Shown here one piece after another: positions 10,461 through 22,669 of a DNA stretch of 64,000 nucleotides. The notes below the pieces were generated by a model. That model searched no databases, had not been told where the DNA came from, and worked only from the letters and a program-made list of their open reading frames with translations. The DNA is taken from contig CM059622.1 in assembly GCA_030435675.1 (NCBI GenBank), forward strand, positions 16,368,001 to 16,432,000, given 5' to 3'. Source of the stretch: Steinernema hermaphroditum (Eukaryota > Nematoda > Chromadorea > Rhabditida > Steinernematidae). The translations under genes and the position numbers were made by a program. The number at the start of each line of letters is the position of its first letter. Position 1 is the stretch's first letter.

Positions 10461-12232
10461 GAAAGGACGCTACAAAGTAATAAATAAGCGAATGAAAGGC
10501 TTCTGTTGCAGGAATGCTATTCGAGACCTGAAGCCAACAGCACTAAAAGTCGTCATTCTGTTGACACATTCCCTTTAGGAGAACTTTTTTCCGGCACAGT
10601 GATCGATTAGCCGACGCTTAAAAGCACTTCCTCAAAGGTTACTTAGTTGGTTTTCTGAATAGGCTGGAAGAGGAAGTTGTAATCTCTTCATGGATGAGTA
10701 AATGTGAAAACGGAAGAAGGAAGAAAAGCTATGTGATTAAATGATGCGTTCAAAGGTCATTCATGGACACAGAAAAAAGCGCAGTTTACGGACGATGACC
10801 TCTACTGTAACATGACAAGGGGTGTGTATTCATAATAAGCATTTCGAGTGATACCTATTAGATTGACTCATTAACCAAGTGTCGATCTAGGCTGGTCAAA
10901 GGTCCCTTGAAAGTCATATATGTCTCTGATGTCTTATTTCTGCATCGCTAATGACATTCGCGTGACCAATGAAAAGCTCAAAAACGTGCTAAAACAACGC
11001 TCCATCGACGATCTCCCCAAAATAATAACAAGCCAAGGCGATCTCGTCAAAATTCCCAAGGGTAATCTTAGGAGTATCATTGAAAACTCCTCAGTACCCA
11101 CTTTGTTCTCACGGATTATCCGTCAAAAGGTCACGAGAATCCCATTCAGCAGGCGCATCCGCAGTCCGAGTAAACAAAACGGCGAGCAATCTAGTGCCAA
11201 ATGGAAACTAAAAATACAGGCTGCCGTAGAAGGTGGCGAGACGGCGGCCCATCTTCATCAATTCTTCCCAAAGCACTATCACAATCGGCCGTGTTATGTG
11301 CAACAGGCCGCCATGACGCGACGAGGGCAACAGGCCGAGGCCAACAATGTAATCCAACGAAGTGGCTGGAAAACAATTTCGCGCACGGGACAAACAGAGT
11401 AATTTGGCAACAGAGAAATTATCTCGCTTGATGTGACTCACAAATGTGGTTCCGGCCAAACAAGACTCAACGGCGGAGACGATTCTTGGTGAAAGTCTTG
11501 TCTGCATGGCAATTTAAGGTTCTTGGAGATGACATTCTCGGCATACCAAGTGTTCCTTGTTGGCAATATAAATGTCCGGGGTCAACAAGAATGGGACATT
11601 AGGTAAATCGAGACCTTTAAGAACACAGAACTTCAAACAAAGGAACACTCAACTATGGCCGATAAGTGTTGAATGTGAGCTCATCTAAAGGGCAACTCAT
11701 TCAGTTACTACCGGACAATTCATGACTAGAGCTCTCCGTAAAAACGCGCAAGACTCAATGTGAACCAATCTCATTAGAACTGGCTTTTATTGAACTCGAC
11801 ATACTGAACTTTGACTCTCGACGCATAACGCCTTCACACGGGGTAGGTGTAAATGGTAGATTCAGACATACCCTTTAGCACAGTCTAGACAATTCCCTAA
11901 CCATATAAGGCGCTAGGTCATTGGGTCACAGGAGTTGAGTAGCTAAAGGTCCCATAGCTCTGTGGGTGGAAGGAATCGCGGCTGAAGTTGGTGTGACATT
12001 TGATCTGCATTATTGTAGACAGAAGACCTTTGGGCTGGACATGCATATATGCTGACAGGATTTCAGTGTAGATTGAGCAGTCTCGATAAAGCGACATATC
12101 AACTCCTCTCAACAAAAGTCGTTTTTTGAATAAATAATCGAAAGGTCATGACGATTTTTATCACACAGTTCGTCCTCCGGACTCTAGACTGGGCTCGCCG
12201 TCGTTGCCCACAGAAGTCATCTCAGCATGCTC
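10461..12232. other. no gene recognised
   Basis: A 160-codon plus ORF (10920-11402) and a 99-codon minus ORF (11507-11208) overlap each other. Neither shows a family motif, signal peptide or splice-linked partner, so I do not call a gene. Confidence 0.35.
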
Positions 12233-12330
12233 TAGGGATAAGCCCGGTTCCGGTTCGGTTTTCCTTTTTTTTTTTTTGCGCCGGAATTCTGGTTCCGGTG
12301 CCGGTTTTTTTCTATTCCGGTGCATCCCTA
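12233..12330. mobile_element. hAT-type MITE, 98 bp
   Basis: The ends are TAGGGATAAGCCCGG and, inverted, TAGGGATGCACCGG. They are flanked by 8-bp direct repeats GCATGCTC (12225-12232) and GCATGTTC (12331-12338), a seven of eight match. The interior has CCGGTTCCGGTTCGG runs and a long T tract. Terminal TAGGG plus 8-bp duplication fits the hAT superfamily. Confidence 0.8.
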
Positions 12331-15300
12331 GCATGTTCCCAAACGTCCAAAACGGAATCAGCCATCTTTTGAACTGTTAACCCTTATTACGTTTGCCAAC
12401 AGCGGGCAGCTCAGTGCTCATTTACAAGGAACCTTAAGGCGAGCCAATGAGCGGCATAAACAGAAGGACATGTTCTTCTTATCTATACCCACACGAGGCG
12501 GAAGCCCATATCCTGATATCCTACGCAGACTCACAAACAACACAATTTGCGAGAGATACAAATTCGCTCGCCCTCTTAATTGCACGTCAGATATGGGAAG
12601 CCAGACAAAATACGGAAATTGCCACTACGTTCTCGGTTCAAATTTGCAAAAATATTTATCTTTGATATCCGAGAAATGGCAAAGGTCGTGGAAAGACAAT
12701 AAGTGCGTGGAAGAGTGAGCTGAATACTTTGTTTAAAACCATACAAGACACATAGATTAGGGATGACTCATCTAGCAATTCCGTATTGGAAACAGCGCTG
12801 ACCTATTTCAAGGCTCGATCAAGGTGACGATGACGCAGCACCCTCAAAGCTCAATAACCACGGTACTTCAACGTTTTTCGTTTTCTCCGACAAAGGGATC
12901 AAAAAAAGATTGGTTAATGAGCTTAATGCATGAATGACCAAGTAGCCACAAATAGTAGCAAATGTATTGGATGTAATTAGAGGTGAACGAAAACGACTCA
13001 AAGAGCACCAACCTTGCCGTCCATAGGGCTACCGTGTTCTATCCGAAAAAGCCGTTAGACCTTCTGTTCAGAGATGCAAACTGAGTCGGAGCTCGGTATA
13101 CATTGGGGCGGGAGCCATCATCCCGAGTCGGCACAACATACTGACACCTTTCGTCCTCAACATGTCATTTAGAAAGGAGCTTTCGATCAAAACGGGGCTT
13201 GGAGTATACGCCATAGATTTGCTTTCCGGCTAGTGGTTAATAAAAGCGACTCAATCAACACTAACCTTACCCCTCCTCCTATCCCAAAGGCCATTACACC
13301 TTCCGTTAGATCCGCAAGAAGTTACTGTGGTAAACAAACAACATAGCGACAACAACATATTAACATCATTTTGAAAAGATTATGCGATCTTACGCTTCAA
13401 ACACGAGCGCATTCCCTACTCTCCGATTAACACCAGTGGCCGTATCCAATGAACTGGTAATGCGAACCTCCCGGCTTCTTGCTGAATCGTACACCGAGAA
13501 TAAAGACGATCTCATGATTCATGATAGGAGCGAGATGTTCCACTAGTTCTCGGAGGAATGAGGCCAGATAGTGGAACATGATCTCACAGAAAACATAGCC
13601 ATGGGGGCAACAATATTGTCAGTAAAAGATTCATATGGGGTGGTTCGATGTAACGTTGCAGATTCCACAACATAAAGTAAAGTGTAGTAATGTCATAAGC
13701 AAGTAATAGACACAAAAACCCAAACAATGCAATAGAATGTTAAACATTTGTCTGCTTTGGTAAAGAAGACAAATTCGATCATAATACGTTTCATATAATT
13801 AGCAGCGTCTGGTCGTAGTCGAGTGGGAATGCTATAGACGTTTAAGTTGTATAATGAATGTACTTCTTGCAAAAAAAATCGCGTGACGCAAGGTAACGAC
13901 CTAGACGCGAATTTCGCTTAATGTCAAAGAAAGAGAACGTGTCACGAAATTATCTTTTTACACGCATGTGCGTCAGATCAATAACCTTTTAGTCATGTCT
14001 ACGAACGAGGTCGTTAGGCAGCTTCAGAGAGAGTTCATGAGATCTTGCGCGGCAAGCCATGCGGATAAGTAGATTTAGATAGCTGGATACGGGTAAATAC
14101 GGATTCTAGGGCCGATACTATATCTATAACTGTTCAAAACCCATCGCCTCAGCTCGAAGCTCGAACAGTTTGTGGTCCGCCCCTTGTTTTTGTTTCTGTG
14201 TTTTCGAAATTTCCAACCACAATATCAAGTATACAATACAAAAAAAACGCACTCGCTGCTCTCGATGAGTCAAGGGCGAACTTTTTGAAGTTTTCCCACG
14301 AGCCAAAGAGTTGTTATCATGAATTGTTATGAGTGGGCAGGCAAGCACGATGACTTTGTGGTCCAATGTGAGCTTCGAACCCTCCGCTGGGCCCCAAACG
14401 CCCCGCGAATAAGACGTTCCAGAGGTTCGACGATCTCCACATGCTCCACTTCATCTTCCAACGGAGAAAAATGGAGCTCTATGGAAAGAGAAGCTCATTC
14501 ACGAGGTCGCCAGAGATAGCGAATTCTTAGCTAAACGACCTTTACACATTGTTTTAGGATATAAAAGATCGTCGTCAAGTGAGCCTGATTGACACATATG
14601 TACAGTATATGAAGGTAGAAAAATATAGAGATAGCTATTTCTAGAAAAGGACATGTATATGACCATTTCTACATCTATAACATCCATGTGTGATATCAAT
14701 ATAAGCGGTATAGAAACGATTGGATTTGGGTTGACTATATGGAAAATGTCAACTATAACTACGACATTTAATATCCTAATCTGCCCTAAAACAAGCTTAA
14801 TGACGTGACAAAATGTCGTGGGCCGGTAGGAAAGCGTATACTCTTAATCCCATTTCCCAGGTGGGATTGGGAAACAAACAAAGACATAAGTTCTATTTCG
14901 TGAAACAAGGAGGCGATATAAGCAAACAGGCGGATACATCGAAGATCAACACATAGCTTATGAGGTTATGCCTACATCTACCGTCATAAATAATAAAAAA
15001 CGTTTGAAAAAACAATAACCATTGGTACTGGACATTTGTGCCAATTATGTTCGTTAACAATGATGTCACAAACGTTTTTTTTTATGTGAATGCATCACAC
15101 GATGCACATAATCCAGAGCATTAATCCACTAATGTCATAAAGGTGACTAACTAAAGCTGAAGCAAATTGAAAAGCGTTAGGAATAGTGGATATGTCCCTC
15201 GGGTTAGGTTGTTGGTCTAGTGAAGTCGGAGTAGAACCCATAAGTAGATAATGCCAGTAGTTGCCCTAAACGCCGAGCGTACCAACCAGCAAAGATCGAC

Positions 15301-16844
15301 AGATAACCCTCTACCTAAATTTTGGCCCGATCCCAAAACAAAAAGTTGGAAAATCGAGGTTTCATGTAGGCACCATTGCCCCTCCACACCAATGCGAGAC
15401 GATTAAAGAAGCGAAAGTATGGATTTGGGTCAGAGATGCCGACTCGGGTTGATTTCGCAATCGGAGCCAGCTGCAACTCGGCTCAGAGGCGCCGCTCAGC
15501 TTGGATCTCTAGTAGTTCGGGTTCGTGCCTTTTGGGTACCCAACGTCAAGTGACCCGAAAACTTGAGGAAGGCACCGACAAGAGAGAACGCAGATAAGCA
15601 TGGTCAGATAGGCAGAATTTGATGTTTTCGGGGAAAAAATCCTCGATCCGAACAGGTAGCATTCGAGAATCTGAACCTACACCCCAACCCGGCCATCACT
15701 GCTAGCGAGATATATCAAACAAGGGTCTGAATTTCTATTTCGCTTTCTTCTTTAGGCGTGGCTTGAAACCTCAAAAAAAAAAACCAACAACGCACAGGTA
15801 TCATCTCTCCATGGAGGGAAACAGTCCAGAAATCGGGATGCAGAATTTTTAGAGTAAGTGCCCAAAAAAGCGCGGGGAATACCGCTTATCTGTGATCTCA
15901 TGTGACCTATATTTGCCTGGGGTCCCGAATATACCTCATTTAGGAGTCACTAGTGCGAGCAGCTTAAGTCTAATCCACTTTAAAGGGCAGATCTCCTGCT
16001 TGAGATCAAATCTATGCCACCACAAAGCGTGGCTTCTTAACAAGTTTAATACAATTAATAGAATGCAAGATCAACACAGTAGAAGCACATCTGAGGCTAT
16101 AAGATCGGCTTGGTATTTGATTTGATTTATTTAGTTTGGCTTGCGTTCCAAACGTTTGCTCCACGTTGTGTTACCTGGATGGCCAAAATCGAGGACAGAA
16201 GGCACATCAACCGCGCTGGTTCGACAGTGCCAGCTATCCAAATCCAAATCTACATCTATCTGGAATTTAAAGGGCCATCCATCCAACGTAGAATCAGCAG
16301 TCAACAGTCCCAATAATTACCCTTATTAATCTAATGCAGACGGAAAATAGCAGCCGCTATTATAATACGTCTACTATGTTTTGACTGAAACGTTTAAGGC
16401 TATTTCTGAGTATTATAGTGCAATAATTGTGAGGTTTTTCGGAGAAAGTAGGCAATGACGTAGAGAGGCAATTTTAAATGGTGTCAACAGCAACACGGAA
16501 AAGCCGTTTGGTCAAAAGTGAAGGGAAGTTTAGTTTGGTACGGAGTCATTTGTCAACGGAGGTACCCTCATTTTCACCTCGACGTACTTATGTATGCATA
16601 AGAAAATGATGGTATTGCTGTTCAGTGGCAACCTTCAGCAGAACAATCTCATTTTTTGAAACAAGAAGATTGAAGGTTTTGAAAGTCAAGGTCAGTGATG
16701 CTGATAGAGGTTTTGATTGAGGGAGTTTCATGATGGTTTTTATAGGAACTGTTCAGTTCTTCGATTCATAAAATGAGCCCTAAGAGCTGAAAAGACCATG
16801 GTGGAAAATCACATAATTCTGGCGCGATGGGAAGGGTGCCAGTG
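12331..16844. other. gene-poor stretch
   Basis: No open reading frame here has recognisable domain features. A weak repeated block (a CCAACCTT/CTAACCTT start followed by CCGTTAGA) occurs around 13010 and 13262. Everything else looks like unconstrained intergenic sequence. Confidence 0.35.
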
Positions 16845-17366
16845 TGCCAAGACCTCGCAATACTAAGCCGCCAAAGCCGAGTCCAGTTGGAATAGATCAG
16901 TGCTCAATAGCTTCATAGTCGGTAGACTCAATGATCCCAATTGGTCTTGAACCTCCAATTGGAAGGGGGAACCACCTGTGATACCAAGTGTGCCAAGACC
17001 TAGAGTATAAGTCCTATCGGAGAAGATAAAGTCTCAAGTTCCAATGGGCTCTGACTTGAAAGATCGAGCCCAATTGGAGCCATTAAGCTAGGAGTCAACC
17101 CTTAAGAACTCGATCTAATCCATTTGGACATGAAATTCAGGACTCTGGGTCCATATGACAGAGATTCAGGATCTCGGTAGATCTACAAGCCAATCGGAGA
17201 ACATAGAGACTCCACGCCCAATGGACTCGAACTTAAGGATCGAATCCAATTGGAGTTATTAAGCACACCGATTAAGCAGCCGTTAAGAACACGATCTACT
17301 CCATTTGGACGGAGAATTCACGACTCTGAGTCCATAGGACTAGGACATGGATTCAGGATCCGGGCA
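16845..17366. repeat. tandem repeat, period about 180 bp
   Basis: Two full diverged units (about 16990-17178 and 17179-17366), with a partial unit before them (from about 16845). Shared blocks: CAATCGGAGA or TATCGGAGA, CCCAATGG, ATCGAGCCCAATTGGAG or ATCGAATCCAATTGGAG, CTCCATTTGGAC or ATCCATTTGGAC, GACTCTG..GTCCATA and ATTCAGGATC. CAATTGG, a palindrome, recurs many times. No coding potential. Confidence 0.75.
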
Positions 17367-18224
17367 CGATAAGCATCACTGTAAGCGACTAACCGAGCCA
17401 TATCTCGCTAGTTTAATGACTTATTCCTGGTAAGCCCTCATACGAAATCCGCACCTTTCAGATTAAGATGATCGAAGGTTAATAAGGGATTTACTGATCT
17501 TAAATATAGGCCATGTTATGAGAAAGAGATGAGTACATTCGTGACATATTCCAGGTAAAACGAATCCTTCCGGTTCGTATTTATGTGTCGCCAAGTGCAT
17601 AAACAACCAATTTTAAAACACATTGCTTTGTAGAACACCACGAAAACACAGAAAAAGGACCATTGTCTTAGGTTAAGAAGTCGCCGTCATTAGATGAATT
17701 TCTGGACTGGTCGACGTCAGGAATTCGTTATTGGCGTGTTCTATTATTATCTGGATCCACGTGGAGGTCGTAAACATGAGGTCAAGAAGCAAACACAACA
17801 CGTCTATCGAAAATATCACGTCTCTGTGCAGGTATTGTTTAGTCTTGTTGACGTTGAGGTCACATAACATCAGATGCACAAAGTCGTCCTGAAGGGATGG
17901 TAAATAACGGAATAGAAAATAGTCCAGAAGGCTGATGTGCCTTAAAAATCACGAAGCCTTCACCCACATTAGAAAGCACTGGCGTTTGGTCTTTGGTTGA
18001 AGAAAACAAAAATCAGATAAGCACGGACTTCCTCGCGGCTAATTGTGGGACTTCAGACGTGTAATTTGATCTCGTGCGCGAGTGCTCTTCAAAGAAGCTT
18101 ACGAGTGTAAACACAGAAAATGCTTGCTTGATACCTTTTGATTTCGTGTGTTGGATTGAGGCAGATGACATGGAGAAGATTCGCGGCTAGGGCCAAATGG
18201 ATTAGAGGACCTTTTCGTCTATTT
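17367..18224. other. no gene recognised
   Basis: Only short ORFs without motifs; no RNA gene or repeat boundary seen. Confidence 0.35.
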
Positions 18225-18570
18225 CAATTCCCAGGCCATGTCTCTTGGGCGGCGATGTTCGGCACACAACAATGGTGCTACTGTTTGGCAAACTGTGTTT
18301 TCTTACCGGCTCCCAGAACGTGTGGAACACCAGGGAGTCGTAGTTCCAACGTCTTGCCAAGAAGCCTTCACAACCGCCCAACCCTACCCGCGCCTCCACT
18401 CAAGTCCGAAGACCGCGCAGCCAGCCGAGCTGAAGATGGAATTCCGCTCCGTTCGCTGCGCTCCACCGCCGTGCCTCCACTGGATTCATAGTCGCTTCGA
18501 TGCCCAATGGGATCGCCACTTTTCATTAGGATATCGTGTTCAGTGCCGAAAAAAGAAGGCAACGACTAAG
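18225..18570 (+). repeat. interspersed repeat family R1, copy 1
   Basis: This copy contains the family core CGGCTCCCAGAA, a GTGGAACAC-like block, GTTCCAACGTCTTGCCAAGA and CCGCGCCTCCACT, then AGCCGAGCTGAAGATGG. The same blocks in the same order recur at 21.45-21.72, 22.67-22.74 (minus), 22.96-23.15 (minus), 47.24-47.33, 50.3-50.56 (minus), 52.79-53.04, 57.88-57.98 (minus) and 62.0-62.2 kb. Overlapping ORFs exist in all frames, so I treat it as noncoding. Confidence 0.7.
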
Positions 18571-18967
18571 CAATGACTACGATCTCGGGTTCCGGCTTCC
18601 AGAGGAAATTGGGACACCCGGAAGCTGCGGTAGAATTCACCCTGAAGTTCGCCGACGTTGTGTTTATTTTTAGCTTTATTCGTGACCCTGTTCAAGAAGA
18701 CCACCCAATGGCGAAATCACGACCTATCTCGGAAACAGGACTTTAAATTTCAGGGTGAACCTCACCGCATCAGGAATGAGGCCGCTAGCAAGAAACATAA
18801 CCTATTTGTCACTAATTTGGTGTCATGTATTGACTGATTGGGTCCTTTTAGTCAGGTTTTCCTTAACATACAGCCTGGACCTTGGTTTGTGCCTTTTAGC
18901 TTGTCCGGTGTGGACTTCACTTGTTCCTGAGAGCTTTTAGAGACTATCACAACAGAAATCAGGCACT

Positions 18968-18973
18968 TTTATT
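18968..18973 (-). terminator. polyadenylation signal AATAAA of the LCAT-like gene
   Basis: AATAAA on the minus strand, 19 nt downstream of the stop codon at 18994-18992. Confidence 0.75.
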
Positions 18974-18991
18974 TGATTCAGAAAAATACGG

Positions 18992-20744
18992 TTAGTCTTC
19001 ATACAACAACGTTTTGAGCAAATCGAAAATTCGCTGATCAGCCAAGATACCCATATGGTCGGCATTTTCCAGCGGGTAGGCCTTCACCGTTTTCCCGGAG
19101 TTATTTTCCGGATTCCATCGCTTGCATGCTTCCAACGATCGAATATTAACAGTTCCATCGCCGTCGCCGAAGAACGTCGTCGGCTGGCTGTCAGGGAAAT
19201 CCTTCGGCGCCCAAGAGAATGTCTCCGGCGTGTTCACCTTTGTGCCGTAAATACAATGGACCTTAACTCCCGGGGCGTCAAGAGTGCCAACACGATCGTA
19301 GTTCGTCTTCTGGTACTGCTCCCATCCAAGAGTGTACTGCATGTCGGTGAAGAACTCCTCGAGGTTGGCCATGGTGTAGTTCTTGAGAACGGTGGTGGCG
19401 AAAACCTCGTTCTCGCCCCAGAGGGCTGCGCTGGGGAGCAAGAAAGCCGACGAGGTGAAGGAGCGCTGCATTGGGCGGAGCGTAGATGGAGGCAGGATGA
19501 TACGGTAGAAGTCCATGTTGTAGCCTGAGGCGAAGAGCTTCACTGTTTGCATGGAGCCTCCCCAGGCGCCGGCGAGCGAGATGTGCGAGTGGATGAACTT
19601 GTCTTTCCACTCTTGTGAGACGATCTTGTGGTAGAAGTAGAGCTGAAAAACGGGGATAGAAGATAGATTCTTATCCTGACCATGGAATCATGTCATGGAC
19701 CCCCTGGAGGGAGGGCAAAAAGAGGGGCTAAGGGATGGCAAGGATGGACCTGTAGGGCTAACGAAGAGACGTTCAGATGATAGATGGTCTATCTGGAGGG
19801 AATGAACATAGGATAGAGGATAGGCTCTTATTTTGACCATGGATTCCGATCATGACTAGAATTCAGAAAGAGGGCAAGGATCGGCCTATGACTAAGGCTA
19901 ACGTTCAGATAGCAAGACCTTCTGGAGGGAGGGCAAACATTTGAAATTAAGCACCTACCATGACAGGATTTCCCATGCTGTGTCCAAGAATCACAACCTT
20001 CTTATTGTTATTGAAATAGTAGGCTGATTCGATCATCGAACGGAGCATTGCATAGTAACCCATAGCCTCGTGTTCATCTAAAGAGGCTTGTAGAACCTGT
20101 CGATGAAGAACACACTTACGCGGAGCTCGACGCCAGTCATAGGGCGCGCCCAGAAGATCCTTTCCACGGGTATATCCCCACTTGGTGAGCGCATCAGCGA
20201 TGTCAGCGAAATAGCGACCTTGAGTTCTGTTCGATTTGTCCAGCCATTCGACGGAAGACGTTCCAGCAAAAGCAGGGATTCTTGTGTCCACGCCCGGGGA
20301 GTTTTCAGAAAGTCCGGTTGCGTTGTTGAAGACAAGACGCATGTTGTCCACCCAGCAGTCGATGGCGACAGGGACGAAAAATGTAAGATCGAGCCACAGG
20401 TCGAAGTAGTCGGTTGTTGTCTGTAAACGGCTTTGATAATTTGACTATTTCCATGGAAACATCTCACCTTCCAGCATGTATAGTGCACGACCTCGGGCTT
20501 TGAGAGGTTCGCTTCGATTTGGCTACCTCCATCGCCGGGGACTGAAATTTTTTCATTGAAAAGCAACCCAAATGAAAACAAACAGACCTAAGACTACAGG
20601 ATGGCCGGGCTGTGTGGGATCGCGATATTTGCGTTCATATAGGGTCTTTCGGTTGATGGGCGACGATCCATAGTGCTCCAGTGATTGGACAGCGGCCAAT
20701 AAAAAGAGCAATTGAAGAGGGATGGAAGCGGACACGCGGCCCAT
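18992..20744 (-). CDS. LCAT/group XV phospholipase A2 family acyltransferase
   Basis: Five exons: 20744-20588, 20541-20468, 20420-20120, 20077-19959, 19642-18992; 433 residues, the usual family length. Residues 1-21 are a signal peptide, so it is secreted or lysosomal. The oxyanion region is HPVVLVPGDGGSQ (48-60). The nucleophile elbow is GHSMGN with Ser211, the acid is in GDGDGTVN (Asp377 or Asp379) and the base is His413 in NADHMGIL. GAPYDWRRAP (168-177) and SLAGAWGGS (239-247) are also typical. Such enzymes cleave or transfer the sn-2 acyl chain of phospholipids at acid pH; transfer to sterol or ceramide is not decidable here. An upstream in-frame GTG exists, but the ATG at 20744 opens a standard signal peptide. 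Introns are 46, 47, 42 and 316 nt. Confidence 0.95.
19643..19958 (-). repeat. internal duplication within LCAT-like intron 4
   Basis: This 316-nt intron is much longer than the other three (42-47 nt). It contains two diverged direct copies of about 140-150 bp: ATAGAAGATAGATTCTTATC..TGACCATGGAAT at about 19658 and ATAGAGGATAGGCTCTTATT..TGACCATGGATT at about 19812. Each copy ends with a TCTGGAGGGA block. Confidence 0.7.
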
Positions 20745-21439
20745 GATGACCACGCACGCAAACTGTCGACGACGGCAATCTCAGTGTAAATGGCCGGTCT
20801 TGCATCGCATCGGGCGCGCGTCAATCAAGCGATGCGATGGCGACAAAAGCGCTGCTGAACGGGGCGTGCGTGTTGTGAACAAATATGGCTGTCAGGACAA
20901 AGGTTGATCAATGATGATAATCAAAGTACATAAACCGCTACCTAATGAGTTTCAAACTACACGCATTTTTGAAATCAAAGTTAATACACGTCAGCTGATT
21001 CTCTATTTGCAAACGTCATAAGTTCATTCTGTCCGTTACAACGGGAAATGAACATCGGATACGGTGTTTAACGGAATAACAGAATAGAGAAAGGAAAATT
21101 CAAACTTTATGCTTTTTCCTTACGAGGTTACTGTAGCATTCTCACTGGAGTGACTGACATGAAAGCCAACGGAACCATCGAAGACGTTTCCGTGTCGAAT
21201 ATCGAAAATTACGTCATTCTCGCGTTCCCCTTCTGTGTCGACTCCCTTCGTTATCACGGCCAATGCTAGAATTTTTCGATTTCTTAAAGAAATCCTTTCC
21301 TATCGCTCGAAAATCAGGTTCATGTCAATACCCATATTATGCATAGGTGCATGGTTGATGTAAGGCTCAACAAAGATACGGTATTGACCTGACTATCTCG
21401 CTCGTGTCGTGGTGTCTAACGCTCTCTGAAGGTGAATCG
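20745..21439. other. 5' flank of the LCAT-like gene, no gene recognised
   Basis: No ORF with support. The gene's minus-strand promoter would lie at its left edge. Confidence 0.35.
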
Positions 21440-21720
21440 AGTGAATGAATCAAGCGAACGACGATTCTCGGCCATTGTTGGTGGCGCGGCTCCCAGAAGG
21501 CCTGGAACACTATGGAGGCGCAGTTCCAGCGTCTTGCCAAGAAGCCTGTCACTAGTTCTTCTCCCACACGAAAGACGCCAAAGATACTCCTCAACTCTGA
21601 AGCGTCGAGCCAAGCTGAGAATGGGTTCCCGCTCCGTCCTTAATGCCCTACCGCCGCGCCTGGACAACATTCAGCTTCTTCGCCTCTCCGATGACCGTAC
21701 AAACTAATGGGATTGCTTTT
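21440..21720 (+). repeat. interspersed repeat family R1, copy 2
   Basis: This copy starts with TTCTCGGCCATTGTTGGTGG, shared with the 61.96 kb copy. It continues with CGGCTCCCAGAAGG, AGTTCCAGCGTCTTGCCAAG and GCCAAGCTGAGAATGGG, then CCGCCGCGCCTGGA. It is the best preserved copy in the window. Confidence 0.7.
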
Positions 21721-22236
21721 TCTGGATATCGTCTGCGGCAGAATCCAGAAGAAGATCAACGCCGAAGGTATGATTCTTGTTTTTTTTTTGTGCTTTCCTG
21801 TCCATTTATGGGGCGTCTCGCAAGGCGTAAGCCTTTGAAACGAGAAATAAACCCGGAAATGTCAGAGAACTTCACAACGGACTGCATTCAGACCGATGTG
21901 AAGCACAGCTGAGTTCACTGAATGCTGCTAAATCGTGTGGACATGTTTTTCTTCCTCCATGGGAAACATCTGGCCATGCGCTAATGGAAATGCCACGAAA
22001 ACAAGGTAAGCATATGTGAACGTCGACGGGAAAGAAGTTGTTTGCACGCTGATTCATTGAGTGGATTGAGTTAGGCGTGACCAGAAGGCAGCATAGTTCT
22101 ATTTCATATGCTATAGCTTGTTTGTGTGATACGTGTGAGCGACCGGAAGAGGATTAGCTCCGCCACAAGGAAGTCTTCGTTTCGAACAGTAAGCAGTTCA
22201 TTAGGAAAGGATGTAATTCTTTATGATATTTCAGAT

Positions 22237-22392
22237 ATGTTTCAACTATTCCTCTGGCTCACAGGAGTGTACATGCTTCTTGTTTTGGCCGTCATTACCG
22301 TATCCTTCAGAAACTCTCGTCGCTCGGCTAGACTGCAAGCTCAGCTGATCCAAGGTCATCAGCTCGACGATTGTCTTCCTTGTGATGTGTAA
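22237..22392 (+). CDS. possible 51-residue single-pass membrane microprotein
   Basis: The ORF begins MFQLFLWLTGVYMLLVLAVI, a strong hydrophobic helix (about residues 3-23). It is followed by a basic stretch FRNSRRSARLQ and an acidic Cys-containing tail ending in DCLPCDV. A well-formed acceptor (ATATTTCAG) ends 2 nt before the ATG. Pairing it with the GTAAGC donor near 22189 gives a 46-nt 5'UTR intron, the usual size here. AATAAA overlaps the stop codon (22392-22397), and worm 3'UTRs can be very short but rarely this short. No family recognised. It may instead be the last exon of a gene whose upstream exons I could not find. Confidence 0.4.
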   Translation: MFQLFLWLTGVYMLLVLAVITVSFRNSRRSARLQAQLIQGHQLDDCLPCDV

Positions 22393-22669
22393 ATAAATTT
22401 GCTTTAATACTCGAAAAAATATTATAAAAGAACTTCAATAAATTAAATATAAGGTGACTTAAGACCAATAGTTACCTTCATTAATGCAATAAAGCACTGT
22501 AGTCGTCGCTTCTCTTCTTTTTGCACACAGCACGATATCCAAATGAAAAGCGGCGACTCCATTAGGTTGCGCAGACAACAGAGACGGAAGGAGCTAATTT
22601 TTGTTGAAGGGCAGAGTGTGGAGCGAAGAGAAAGGAGGGGTCATTTTCAGTTCGACTGATGGCGAGGAC

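Noticed and set aside
10920..11402. 160-codon plus ORF, with a 99-codon minus ORF overlapping
   Set aside because: Both frames are open over the same bases, composition is unremarkable and no motif or splice-linked exon was found.
19055..19610. 157-codon plus ORF and 110-codon alternative-frame minus ORF
   Set aside because: Both are shadows of the last exon of the LCAT-like gene.
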